From Hydrogenophilales bacterium RIFOXYD1_FULL_62_11 (GTDB lineage Bacteria; Pseudomonadota; Gammaproteobacteria; Burkholderiales; Thiobacillaceae), in assembly GCA_001802655.1 (NCBI GenBank), contig MGZO01000113.1:5681-18559 (forward strand): a DNA stretch of 12,879 nucleotides, given 5' to 3'. Of the stretch, positions 5,234 to 12,592 are shown piece by piece (positions within the stretch are counted from its first letter, which is position 1; each line of letters starts with the position of its first letter). The translations under genes and the position numbers were made by a program. A model generated the notes under the pieces. That model did not search any database. It was not told the origin of the DNA and worked only from the letters and a program-made list of their open reading frames with translations.

Positions 5234-7615
5234 TCAATCTGTCCAGAGCCTGCTTGCCACCATCCCTTTTTCGAGGAGGCTGCCTTTCTTCGCTCGGTGG
5301 GTCCGGTAGCGCGCCAGGTTCTCGCCCGAAAGTTTCAGCCTGCCGCTGCGTTTGCCCTTTCCGGCGCCTTCCACCATCAGGGTCTGGCCGTCGAATACGG
5401 TCAGTGCCATCATCCTTTCACCCGCGTCGAGCTTGATCAGCTGCACGCCCTTGCCGCCAGTGCCTTCCTTTACTTCTTCGATGGGAAACACCAGGGCCTT
5501 GCCGTTGCTTGCCGCAACAGCCACCCAGTCGCCCGTTGCAGGGGCCGGAGGCAGGGGAGTTTGGCCGTCCTCGACCGTCATGAACGCCTTGCCAGCCCGT
5601 TGCCGGGACACCATGTCGGCACACTTGGCAATGAATCCGTAGCCCATCGTGGTGGATACCAGCCAGCGGGATTCTGGAGGCGCCGACAGGGCATGAATCA
5701 GCTTCGCACCCTTGGCCAGATCAACGAGACTGGTGAATGGAACCCCATCGCCGCGACCGGAGGGCAAGTCGGAGCTGCGAAGCGTATACGTGCGGCCGCT
5801 ACTGTCCATGAGGATGAGCGGATTCACCGTCCGGGTTTCGATGACCGCCATTTCTCCATCGCCCGCCTTGTACTGGATGGACGCCCGGTCGACACCATGG
5901 CCTTGCCGGGTGCGAAGCCAGCCATTCAGTGACACGATGACGGTCACCGGTTCGTCCACCATGGACTCTTCGCTCGTCGTTGAGGCGGTAACCGACTGCG
6001 CCGCCTCGATGCGGGTGCGGCGGTCATCGCCGTATTTCTTCATGTCAGCGCGGATCTCGTCGATGACAAGAGACGTCAGGGCTTTGCCGTCGCCCAGGAT
6101 GCGGTTGAGTTCGTCGCGTTCGCCCAGCAATTCCTTCAATTCCTTCTCGATCTTGATGGATTCAAGCCGGGCTAGCTGACGCAGGCGAATGTCCAGGATG
6201 TCATCGGCCTGCACCTCGGTGAGGTCAAAAGCGGCCATCAGGTCGGACTTCGGATCGTCCGACTCGCGAATGACCCGGATCACCTCGTCGATGTTCAGGA
6301 GGATGGTCAGTCGTCCTTCCAGGATGTGGACGCGCCGGTTCACGACTTCGAGCCGATGCTGGCTGCGGCGGCGCACCGTGTCGACGCGGAAACCGGCCCA
6401 TTCGGCGATCAACGCTACCAGACCCTTCTGGCCGGGACGACCATCCCGGCCGATCACCGTGAGGTTGACCGGCACATTGGTTTCCAGACCGGTCTGGGCC
6501 AGGAAGAAACGCATGAAGGTCTCGGGATCGTGGTTCCGTGAGTTGGGTTCCAGGACCAGGCGAACCGGATTTTTCTCGTCTGATTCGTCGCGTGTGCTGT
6601 CCAGCAGGGCTAGGATCGCCTGCTTGAGGTTCTTCTGTTCCGGCGACAGTTCCTTCTTGCCGGTCTTGGGTTGCGGGTTGGCCAGCGCCTCGATCTGGGT
6701 CAACGCCTGGGCCGTGGAAACGCCAGGCGGCAGTTCGGTGACAACGATTCGCCATTGGCCTCGTGCAAGCTGCTCCACCGTCCATTGCGCACGAACGCGC
6801 ACACTGCCTCGACCCGACTCATATACCGCGCGAAGATCTGCGGAAGAGGTGATGATCCGCCCCCCGCCGGGGAAATCGGGGCCGGGCACATGAGCAAGAA
6901 TGCCGTCGAGGCTGATCTCGGGTTTTTTCAGGATGGCGATGGCCGCGGAACCCAGTTCGCGCAGGTTGTGGGAGGGAATCTCGGTGGCCATGCCGACGGC
7001 GATGCCGGACGCCCCGTTGGCCAGGAGCATGGGCAGCCGGGCCGGAAGCAGGGCGGGTTCCTTGAAGGCGCCGTCGTAGTTGGGCACGAAGTTCACTGTC
7101 CCCATGTCGATCTCCGACAGGAGCAGTTCAGCGACCGGCGTGAGGCGGCTTTCCGTGTAGCGCATCGCTGCCGCGCCGTCGCCATCGCGCGACCCGAAGT
7201 TGCCCTGGCCGTCGATCAGCGGATAGCGCAGGGTGAAGCCCTGGGCCATGCGGACCATGGCGTCATAGACGGACTGGTCTCCGTGAGGATGGAGCTTGCC
7301 GATCACATCGCCCACCACACGGGCAGACTTGACGTGCTTGGTACTGGACGTCAGACCCATCTCACGCATGGAGTAGAGGATGCGGCGCTGAACGGGCTTC
7401 ATGCCGTCCTCGACGTAGGGCAGCGCACGGCCCTTCACCACGCTCATCGCGTATGCGAGGTAGCAGCGTTCGGCATAAATGCCCAGTGGAAGCCCGTCTT
7501 CGCCACTCAAACCGCCGTCACCGGAAGACGGCGGGGGAGGTGGCGTGGACCGGGAAGACGTTTCGTCCGGATTCCCGAAGAGGTCCAGGGTGTGGGTTTC
7601 AACCGCCTTGGTCAT
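5234..7615 (-). CDS. parC: DNA topoisomerase IV subunit A
   Basis: A 793-residue type IIA topoisomerase A subunit, which cuts and passes DNA during chromosome decatenation together with ParE. The winged-helix domain begins near residue 44 (GIYAERCYLAYAMSVVKGRA), and the quinolone region is KLHPHGDQSVYDAMV at 107-121. The catalytic Tyr is Y153 in AAMRYTESRL. The tower and coiled-coil gate follow (around NIDEVIRVIRESDD and DILDIRLRQLARLE). The C-terminal beta-pinwheel spans about 540-793 and lacks the GyrA-box, so it is ParC and not GyrA. The residue at the E. coli Ser80 position is Gln (Q114), and Asp replaces Glu84 (D118). The first 40 residues are a low-complexity extension with a run of five prolines. 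Its start overlaps the parE stop as ATGA, indicating coupled translation. Confidence 0.97.
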   Translation of the reverse strand: MTKAVETHTLDLFGNPDETSSRSTPPPPPSSGDGGLSGEDGLPLGIYAERCYLAYAMSVVKGRALPYVEDGMKPVQRRILYSMREMGLTSSTKHVKSARVVGDVIGKLHPHGDQSVYDAMVRMAQGFTLRYPLIDGQGNFGSRDGDGAAAMRYTESRLTPVAELLLSEIDMGTVNFVPNYDGAFKEPALLPARLPMLLANGASGIAVGMATEIPSHNLRELGSAAIAILKKPEISLDGILAHVPGPDFPGGGRIITSSADLRAVYESGRGSVRVRAQWTVEQLARGQWRIVVTELPPGVSTAQALTQIEALANPQPKTGKKELSPEQKNLKQAILALLDSTRDESDEKNPVRLVLEPNSRNHDPETFMRFFLAQTGLETNVPVNLTVIGRDGRPGQKGLVALIAEWAGFRVDTVRRRSQHRLEVVNRRVHILEGRLTILLNIDEVIRVIRESDDPKSDLMAAFDLTEVQADDILDIRLRQLARLESIKIEKELKELLGERDELNRILGDGKALTSLVIDEIRADMKKYGDDRRTRIEAAQSVTASTTSEESMVDEPVTVIVSLNGWLRTRQGHGVDRASIQYKAGDGEMAVIETRTVNPLILMDSSGRTYTLRSSDLPSGRGDGVPFTSLVDLAKGAKLIHALSAPPESRWLVSTTMGYGFIAKCADMVSRQRAGKAFMTVEDGQTPLPPAPATGDWVAVAASNGKALVFPIEEVKEGTGGKGVQLIKLDAGERMMALTVFDGQTLMVEGAGKGKRSGRLKLSGENLARYRTHRAKKGSLLEKGMVASRLWTD

Positions 7616-9576
7616 ACGTCAGCCTCCACCAGATTGCCCTTCGCTTCCATCCAGTCGCGCCGATCGGCGGCGGCGCTCTTGCCCATCAGCATGTCGAACA
7701 GCTTCAGCGCCTCGTGCATTTCGTCGGGGGTGGCGAGCACGGGAAGGACGCGCCGGGTGGCCGGGTCCATGGCGGGTTCGCGAAGCTGGGACGGATTCAT
7801 CTCGCCCAAGCCCTTGAAGCGACCGACCTCAATAGCCTCAGGCTTGATTCCGTCCAAAGCCAGACGATCCTTGATGGCCGTCAGCTCGCCGTCATCGAGG
7901 GCGTATTGGCGTCGGGCGGGTTTCTTGCCCTTGGCCGGTGCGTCCACCCGGTAGAGGGGCGGCTGTGCCACATAGATGTGCCCCTGTTCGACCAGCTTCG
8001 GAAAGTGACGGAAGAAGAGGGTCAGCAGCAGGGTGGAAATGTGCGCCCCGTCAACGTCGGCATCGGTCATGATCACGACCTTGTGGTAGCGCAGGCCGGT
8101 GAGGTCCGGATGGTCGCCCAAGCGATGCCGCTCCACCCCGAGCGCGACCGCGATGTCGTGGATTTCCTTGTTGGCGTAGAGCGCGTTGGGGTCGGTTTCC
8201 CATGAGTTCATTACCTTGCCCCGCAAAGGCAGGATGGCCTGGGTTTCGCGGTCCCGCGCCTGCTTCGCACTGCCGCCGGCGGAATCCCCCTCGACGAGGA
8301 ATATTTCACGAATAACCGGGTCGTCCGTTGCGGCGTCCGAAAGCTTGCCGGGCAGCACGGCGACCCCGGAGGTTTTCCGCTTCTCGGTTTTCTGGGCGGA
8401 TTTGAGACGGTTCGCTGCTGCCTTGGCTGCCATCTCGGCGATGGCCTTGCCATACTCCACGTGGCCATTGAGCCAGACTTCGAAGGGATCGCGACTCATC
8501 GTCGAAACGAGCTTCACCGCCTCGCGTGAGTTGAGCTTTTCCTTCACCTGCCCCTGGAACTGGGGGTCAAGCAGTCGGGTGGAGAGAACGAAGGACATGC
8601 GCCCCGTGACATCTTCCTGACGCAACTGCACACCGCGCGGAAGCAGCGCGTGATGTTCTGCAAATGACTTCACCGCATCGAAGACGCCGGCGCGCAGACC
8701 GGCCTCATGGGTGCCGCCCTGCAGGGTCGGAATGAGGTTGACGTAGGATTCAGAGAAACTGCCGGATTCCGCCCAGGTCACCGCCCAAGCCGCGCCTTCG
8801 CCTTTGGCAAACCCATCGGATCCGTCCGCGTAGGCCTCGCCAGCGAATACAGGAACCAAGGCTTCGTCAGGGGGAACCTGTTCGGACAGGTAGTCGACCA
8901 GCCCGCCTTGGTAGCAATAGATGTGCTCTTCCATAGCGTCGCCATGTTCGATCTCCAGCCGGAAGGTGACGCCGGGCAGCAGTACGGCCTTGGCGCGCAG
9001 CAGACGAGCGAGTTCACGCTCGGGGATTTTGGGCGAGTCGAAGAAGACCGGGTCGGGCCAGACATGAATCGTTGTGCCCGACTCTTTCTTGGCGCACTTG
9101 CCGATGACAGCGAGCTTCTTCGTGACCCTTCCTCCATCCGCAAACACAACTTCGTAGATCTGGCCGTCTCGTTTCACCGTCACGGCCAGACGGGTGGAGA
9201 GGGCATTGGTCACCGAGACGCCCACCCCGTGCAGACCACCGGAGAACGCGTAAGCCCCTTCGCCGGACGTTTTGTCGAACTTGCCCCCGGCGTGCAGACG
9301 GGTCAGCACCACCACGACCGTGGGCTCTTTTTCTTGAGGATGGAAGTCTACAGGGATGCCTCGTCCATCATCGCTGACCCTGACCGAGCCATCCACACAC
9401 AAGCGCACACCGATCTGGGTGGCATGCCCCGCTAAAGCTTCGTCTGCCGAGTTATCGATAACCTCCTGGATGACATGAAGTGGACTGTCGGTCCGTGTGT
9501 ACATGCCGGGGCGAGCCCTGACGGGCTCAAGTCCCTTGAGAACCTTGATCGAATCTGCGTTGTAATCCTTAGCCAT
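7612..9576 (-). CDS. parE: DNA topoisomerase IV subunit B
   Basis: A 654-residue ATPase subunit of topoisomerase IV. GHKL ATPase motifs are intact: EVIDNSADEA with N42, DDGRGIPVD at about 69-77, and the GGLHGVGVSVTNALS ATP lid at about 113-127. In the transducer, the loop that is usually QTK reads QVK (Q343, K345), keeping the catalytic Lys. The TOPRIM domain has EGDSAGG at 429-435, PLRGK at about 450-454 and DADVDG at 505-510, and the C-terminal FKGLGEMNPSQL is present. The absence of a GyrB-type insertion and the adjacent parC mark it as ParE. It is first in the operon; the start at 9576 gives MAKDYNADSIKVL, the usual ParE N-terminus. The upstream AGATAAGCAAAGA contains no strong Shine-Dalgarno. 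Confidence 0.98.
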   Translation of the reverse strand: MAKDYNADSIKVLKGLEPVRARPGMYTRTDSPLHVIQEVIDNSADEALAGHATQIGVRLCVDGSVRVSDDGRGIPVDFHPQEKEPTVVVVLTRLHAGGKFDKTSGEGAYAFSGGLHGVGVSVTNALSTRLAVTVKRDGQIYEVVFADGGRVTKKLAVIGKCAKKESGTTIHVWPDPVFFDSPKIPERELARLLRAKAVLLPGVTFRLEIEHGDAMEEHIYCYQGGLVDYLSEQVPPDEALVPVFAGEAYADGSDGFAKGEGAAWAVTWAESGSFSESYVNLIPTLQGGTHEAGLRAGVFDAVKSFAEHHALLPRGVQLRQEDVTGRMSFVLSTRLLDPQFQGQVKEKLNSREAVKLVSTMSRDPFEVWLNGHVEYGKAIAEMAAKAAANRLKSAQKTEKRKTSGVAVLPGKLSDAATDDPVIREIFLVEGDSAGGSAKQARDRETQAILPLRGKVMNSWETDPNALYANKEIHDIAVALGVERHRLGDHPDLTGLRYHKVVIMTDADVDGAHISTLLLTLFFRHFPKLVEQGHIYVAQPPLYRVDAPAKGKKPARRQYALDDGELTAIKDRLALDGIKPEAIEVGRFKGLGEMNPSQLREPAMDPATRRVLPVLATPDEMHEALKLFDMLMGKSAAADRRDWMEAKGNLVEADV

Positions 9577-10176
9577 TCTTTGCTTATCTCATGAATCAAA
9601 AGGTTGCAGTAACTCACCTCAATGAAATCATCACGGTGACTAGAAACACAGGCTCACGAGATCGTTTGCTGGCTGCACCCCACGTGCGCGGGGCATTTGC
9701 GTTGCTGGGCGTTATGCCGACCATGTGATGAGTGCCATCCAGCCCATTTGCGCAACGCTGCCCCCTTTAGCGACCGTGTACCGCGTCGTTAACATCCAAC
9801 TCAGCCATAGGCACAATGCTTTTCATTGAATTGTTGCACGAACGTCGTGCGGGGCAATACTTGATGGCGTGCTGTAGGTTTTCATATATCAAGACCATTT
9901 TTCCCACAGAACTGAAAATGTATTCCCGCAATATTCGTGAAAGTGCGGCCACGCAAAGAATTCAGGAATACTGGCAGCCGTAACTGACCAATGGCCAAAA
10001 GCGACAGCACAGATCATGCATGCCCACTGTCTCCCGGCCGTGTCGTCGCCTATATTGATAGTCAAGTTGATTTCTTCCTTGGCCGCGCCAGACACGCAGG
10101 GAAACGCGCCCACTTGGGAAGGCGGGGGGGAGGCGCCTTAATTAATACAAACCAGCGATTATTGAGAGGATTTGTT
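9577..10176. other. 600-base stretch without a convincing gene
   Basis: It separates the divergent parE and the small HMA-like gene and should hold promoters for both, but I see no strong -35/-10 pair. It contains an imperfect inverted repeat at 9699-9758, a CCCC...GGGG short palindrome around CACGTG at about 9678-9693, an AT-richer stretch at about 9875-9955, and a G7 run at 10124-10130. Short ORFs on both strands here have no Shine-Dalgarno or protein-like composition. No tRNA or other RNA gene was recognised. Confidence 0.5.
9699..9758. repeat. Imperfect inverted repeat upstream of parE
   Basis: GCGTTGC followed directly by TGGGC (9699-9710) is the reverse complement of GCCCA (9742-9746) plus GCAACGC (9752-9758), with a five-base bulge TTTGC in the right arm and a 31-base loop. 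CATTTGCG occurs directly on both sides as a short direct repeat. Its role is unknown; it could be a folded leader, a protein site or a relic of a mobile element. Confidence 0.4.
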
Positions 10177-10407
10177 ATGGATACCGTTGACGTTCTGATT
10201 CACGTGCACCCCGAATTGTCGCAAGAAGCCCGTGGCAAAGTTGAGCAGGAAGTAATGACCTGTGCAGGCGTGATTGCCGCGAACTTCGACAAACACAAGA
10301 GTCCGCATGCCCTGACCGTCCTGTATAACCCAGACGCGGTTCAAGACAAGCAGATACTTGAGGCGGTGAGGCGACAAGATCCAGCTGCCACCTTGGTAGG
10401 ACTGTAA
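10177..10407 (+). CDS. Small heavy-metal-associated (HMA)-like domain protein without CxxC
   Basis: A 76-residue protein starting MDTVDVLIHVHPEL. The pattern of a strand, a helix (SQEARGKVEQEVMTCAGV), two strands (VIAANFDKH and HALTVLYNPDAV), a helix (KQILEAVRRQD) and a final strand (AATLVGL) is the ferredoxin-like fold of HMA/copper-chaperone proteins. The metal-binding MxCxxC motif is absent: the first loop has His-Pro-Glu-Leu, and only one Cys (in TCAGV) is present. I recall such CxxC-less small HMA-like proteins in proteobacterial genomes, with unknown function. The start is ATG at 10177 with GAGAGGA at 10164-10170, six bases upstream. An in-frame extension back to 9991 is Arg/Gly-rich, not protein-like, and was rejected. 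It is not obviously part of an operon. Confidence 0.72.
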   Translation: MDTVDVLIHVHPELSQEARGKVEQEVMTCAGVIAANFDKHKSPHALTVLYNPDAVQDKQILEAVRRQDPAATLVGL

Positions 10408-10452
10408 CTGGCGTTCCACAAACTTAGGAAGTGCGGGGATGCCGGGTTTCGG

Positions 10453-10475
10453 TTTGAGCGTGCAATTTGCTCAAA
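10453..10475. repeat. Perfect 7-bp inverted repeat after the HMA-like gene
   Basis: TTTGAGC (10453-10459) and GCTCAAA (10469-10475) flank a nine-base loop. No T tract follows, so it is either a weak transcript 3' structure for the gene ending at 10407 or a protein-binding site. Confidence 0.3.
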
Positions 10476-10563
10476 TATGAGCGGAAATTAGAGTGATACC
10501 TTTACTCTACCCGTTGCGCGGGCTGGCAAAACCGGACAGTAGATCGACCTGATTTACCACCCC

Positions 10564-10579
10564 AAACCGGGGCGGTTTT
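10564..10579. terminator. Small stem-loop, possible weak terminator
   Basis: AAACCG (10564-10569), loop GGG, CGGTTT (10573-10578), followed by one more T. The stem is short and the T tract minimal. A related AAACGGGGCGATT occurs about 35 bases further on. Confidence 0.22.
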
Positions 10580-10653
10580 CTGGAACGGATGCGGAAGCAA
10601 AAACGGGGCGATTCGGCGTGAGCAATTCTTGCCGACCTCCTGAGCGTACTTCG

Positions 10654-10669
10654 CATAATGTATATTATG
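10654..10669. promoter_or_regulatory. AT-rich palindrome, likely in the umuDC promoter
   Basis: CATAATGTATATTATG is palindromic at 14 of 16 positions. CATAAT (10654-10659) or TATATT (10661-10666) could serve as a -10 box, and TTGCCG at 10629-10634 as a poor -35 with a 19-base spacer to CATAAT. No SOS box of the CTGT-N8-ACAG type was seen. Either a promoter core or a second operator. Confidence 0.35.
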
Positions 10670-10688
10670 TTAAATCAACTAAACCACG

Positions 10689-10717
10689 CATTTGATTGTT
10701 GTTACAATAATCAAATG
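10689..10717. promoter_or_regulatory. 29-bp near-perfect palindrome overlapping the umuD start: candidate operator
   Basis: Left arm CATTTGATTGTTGT (10689-10702), central T at 10703, right arm ACAATAATCAAATG (10704-10717). Thirteen of the 14 base pairs match; only 10698/10708 is a mismatch. About three quarters of the bases are A or T. The ATG of umuD (10715-10717) is the last triplet of the right arm. Size and symmetry fit a dimeric repressor site. It does not fit the LexA consensus CTGT-N8-ACAG, so a different repressor, possibly UmuD itself, is inferred. Confidence 0.6.
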
Positions 10718-11296
10718 TCTGATACATCTTCCCCTTCACGCGGCGGTCGACGGCTGGGTGCCGGACGACCAGCCAGAGAACCCACTCGGGTCGTTCGTTT
10801 ACCCGAGCGTTTGGTACCACTGGTCACGCAACTCGCAACGATCAAGCCTGGCCAAGGATTACCGCCCGGTGCCTGGGCGCTGGACGATCATGGACAGCCG
10901 ATGGCGCTGCCTTTCTTTTCCACGCCTGTGCGGGCCGGCTTCCCGTCGCCAGCCGAGGATCATCAGGAAGACCGCCTGGATCTCAACAGTCTTCTGGTGC
11001 GTCACCCCGCGGCGACATATTACCTGCGCGCCAAGGGCGACTCGATGACCGGAGCCGGTATCCAGGACGGCGACCTCCTGATGGTGGACCGCGCCATCGA
11101 AGCCACGCCCGGCATGATCGTGGTGGCTGCGGTAGACAACGAGTTCACGGTCAAGCTGCTGGAGGCAACGCCATCTGGCTTCTGTCTGGCTCCGGCCAAC
11201 CCCCATTTCGAGAAAATCGTGCTGAAAGACGCACAGGAACTGACCCTTTGGGGGGTGGTGATCAACGTCATTCATTCCGTTCACCCACACAACTGA
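10715..11296 (+). CDS. umuD: UmuD-like self-cleaving SOS protein (S24 family) with N-terminal extension
   Basis: A 193-residue LexA/UmuD-type peptidase; E. coli UmuD has 139. The predicted cleavage site is A74-G75 (PVRAGFPSPA), with nucleophile S110 (KGDSMTGAGIQDGDLLMVD) and general base K147 (EFTVKLLE). After RecA-stimulated self-cleavage the product would join UmuC as polymerase V. The first 50 residues are extra: a basic GGRRLGAGRPAREP with an AT-hook-like GRP core, then TRVVRLPERLVPLVTQL, which looks like the strand and first helix of a ribbon-helix-helix protein. This may bind DNA. The start at 10715 gives MSDTSSPSRGG. In-frame ATGs at 10658 and 10667 would place the palindrome inside the coding region. 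None has a Shine-Dalgarno, so the start is moderately sure. umuC follows after 12 bases. Confidence 0.92.
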   Translation: MSDTSSPSRGGRRLGAGRPAREPTRVVRLPERLVPLVTQLATIKPGQGLPPGAWALDDHGQPMALPFFSTPVRAGFPSPAEDHQEDRLDLNSLLVRHPAATYYLRAKGDSMTGAGIQDGDLLMVDRAIEATPGMIVVAAVDNEFTVKLLEATPSGFCLAPANPHFEKIVLKDAQELTLWGVVINVIHSVHPHN

Positions 11297-11308
11297 GGGG
11301 TTCCAGCA

Positions 11309-12592
11309 ATGCGTAAACGTGTCTTTGCCCTGGTGGACTGCAACAATTTTTACGTCAGCTGCGAGCGTGCTTTCAATCCCCGGCTGGCTGGCAAGCCACT
11401 GGTGGTGTTGTCCAATAACGATGGCTGCGTGGTGGCGCGCTCGCAGGAAGCCAAGGCGCTTGGCATCAAGATGGCTCAGCCCTGGTTCCAGTGCCAGCAT
11501 CTGGTCAAGCCGCATGGGCTGATTGCCCTGTCGTCCAATTACGCGCTGTATGCCGACATGAGCCGCCGGGTGATGGCGGTCCTGGCGGGCTTTTCCCCCG
11601 CAGCACAGGAGGTCTATTCAATCGACGAGTCCTTTCTGGCCTTTTCCAGTCAACATGACGTCAACTGGCAGGAGCGTGGCATCAACATTAGGGAAAAGGT
11701 CATTAAATGGACAGGATTGCCAGTCTGCGTCGGCTTTGCGCCCAGCAAAACGCTGGCCAAGCTGGCCAACCACTGGGCAAAGACGCAACCCGGGTTTGCC
11801 GGTGCCTGTGATTACACGGCTTTACCGGCCGTCCAGCGACTGGCCTTATTGCAGGCGATGCCGGTTGGCGAAGTCTGGGGGATCGGCCGCCGCCTGACGG
11901 AAAAGCTCGGGGAACTGGGCATCCACAGCGCGGCCGATCTGCAGGCGGCTGACCCAGCCTGGCTGGGCGGGCGGTTCTCGGTTGTCCTGGCGCGCACGGT
12001 CGAGGAGCTGCGCGGTGTGTCCTGCCTGAATATGGAGGACGTTGCCTCGCCCAAGCAGCAGATCATGACCAGCCGCTCCTTCGGCCTGCCTGTGGCCAAA
12101 CTGGCCGAATTGCAGGAAGCGGTGACCGCCTACACCGCGCGCGCCGCAGAAAAGCTGCGCGCAGAAGGCCAGCTGGCTGGCGAGATTCAGGTTTTCATCC
12201 GCACCAGCCCGTTCAAGCCGGATGCGCACCAATACTCCGGCGCCTTGCAGATGCGCCTGCCCGAGCCCACCGACGACACCGTGCGCCTGGTCAAGGCCGC
12301 CGGGTTTTTGCTACGACAGCTGTACCGCCCGGGCTTCCAGTACCAGAAAGCGGGCATCCTGCTGAGCGATCTCCAGTCCGCCACGCTGCGCCAGGGCCAG
12401 CTATTCGATGCTGCCGACACCACCCGGCGGGCCAATCTGATGGCGGTGATGGATCAGCTGAACCGGAAAATGGGTCAGGACACCCTCTTTCTTGCCGGCG
12501 CTGGCATTGATCGCAGCTGGCGCATGCAGCAGGGCAACCGCTCGCCCCGCTACACCACGCACTGGGCGGAAATTCCGGTCGCGCTGGCCTGA
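11309..12592 (+). CDS. umuC: UmuC, catalytic subunit of translesion DNA polymerase V
   Basis: A 427-residue Y-family polymerase of standard length that copies past DNA lesions during the SOS response with cleaved UmuD. The catalytic acids are D10 (FALVDCNNFYVSCER), D106 and E107 (VYSIDESF). The little-finger domain spans about 245-355. The beta-clamp-binding motif QGQLF is at 362-366, and the end (about 372-425, RRANLMAVMDQLNRKMG through RYTTHWAEIP) is the DUF4113 tail typical of UmuC. The palm helix-hairpin-helix VWGIGRRLTEKLGELGI is at about 189-205. A Shine-Dalgarno GAGGGG at 11295-11300 overlaps the end of umuD, so the two genes form an operon under the same control. All key residues are present and the protein appears functional. 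Confidence 0.97.
   Translation: MRKRVFALVDCNNFYVSCERAFNPRLAGKPLVVLSNNDGCVVARSQEAKALGIKMAQPWFQCQHLVKPHGLIALSSNYALYADMSRRVMAVLAGFSPAAQEVYSIDESFLAFSSQHDVNWQERGINIREKVIKWTGLPVCVGFAPSKTLAKLANHWAKTQPGFAGACDYTALPAVQRLALLQAMPVGEVWGIGRRLTEKLGELGIHSAADLQAADPAWLGGRFSVVLARTVEELRGVSCLNMEDVASPKQQIMTSRSFGLPVAKLAELQEAVTAYTARAAEKLRAEGQLAGEIQVFIRTSPFKPDAHQYSGALQMRLPEPTDDTVRLVKAAGFLLRQLYRPGFQYQKAGILLSDLQSATLRQGQLFDAADTTRRANLMAVMDQLNRKMGQDTLFLAGAGIDRSWRMQQGNRSPRYTTHWAEIPVALA

Noticed and set aside
6671..7954. Long plus-strand open frame (427 codons) opposite parC/parE
   Set aside because: It is the antisense shadow of two clearly conserved GC-rich genes; its product has no domain motifs and no ribosome binding site.
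9676..9696. CACCCCACGTGCGCGGGGC resembles a type I-E CRISPR repeat core
   Set aside because: It occurs once, without spacers or a second repeat, and no cas genes are present.
9700..9720. GGCGTTATGCC looks like the end of an integron attC site
   Set aside because: No matching RYYYAAC inverse core with paired L boxes lies at a suitable distance, GTTATGC breaks the GTTRRRY consensus, and no integrase or cassette gene is nearby.
10124..10130. G7 run as a phase-variation tract
   Set aside because: It lies in noncoding sequence with no promoter elements of suitable spacing around it, and seven bases is short.
9991..10176. In-frame upstream extension of the HMA-like gene
   Set aside because: It is rich in Arg/Gly/His with no conserved character, and a good Shine-Dalgarno supports the start at 10177.
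10658..10714. Earlier umuD starts at 10658 or 10667
   Set aside because: They would add residues of odd composition and place the 29-bp palindrome inside the coding sequence; no Shine-Dalgarno precedes them. They are not fully excluded because 10715 also lacks one.
10408..10714. Search for a classical SOS box (CTGT-N8-ACAG) before umuD
   Set aside because: ACAG near 10537 has no CTGT at the right spacing, and none was found elsewhere by eye.
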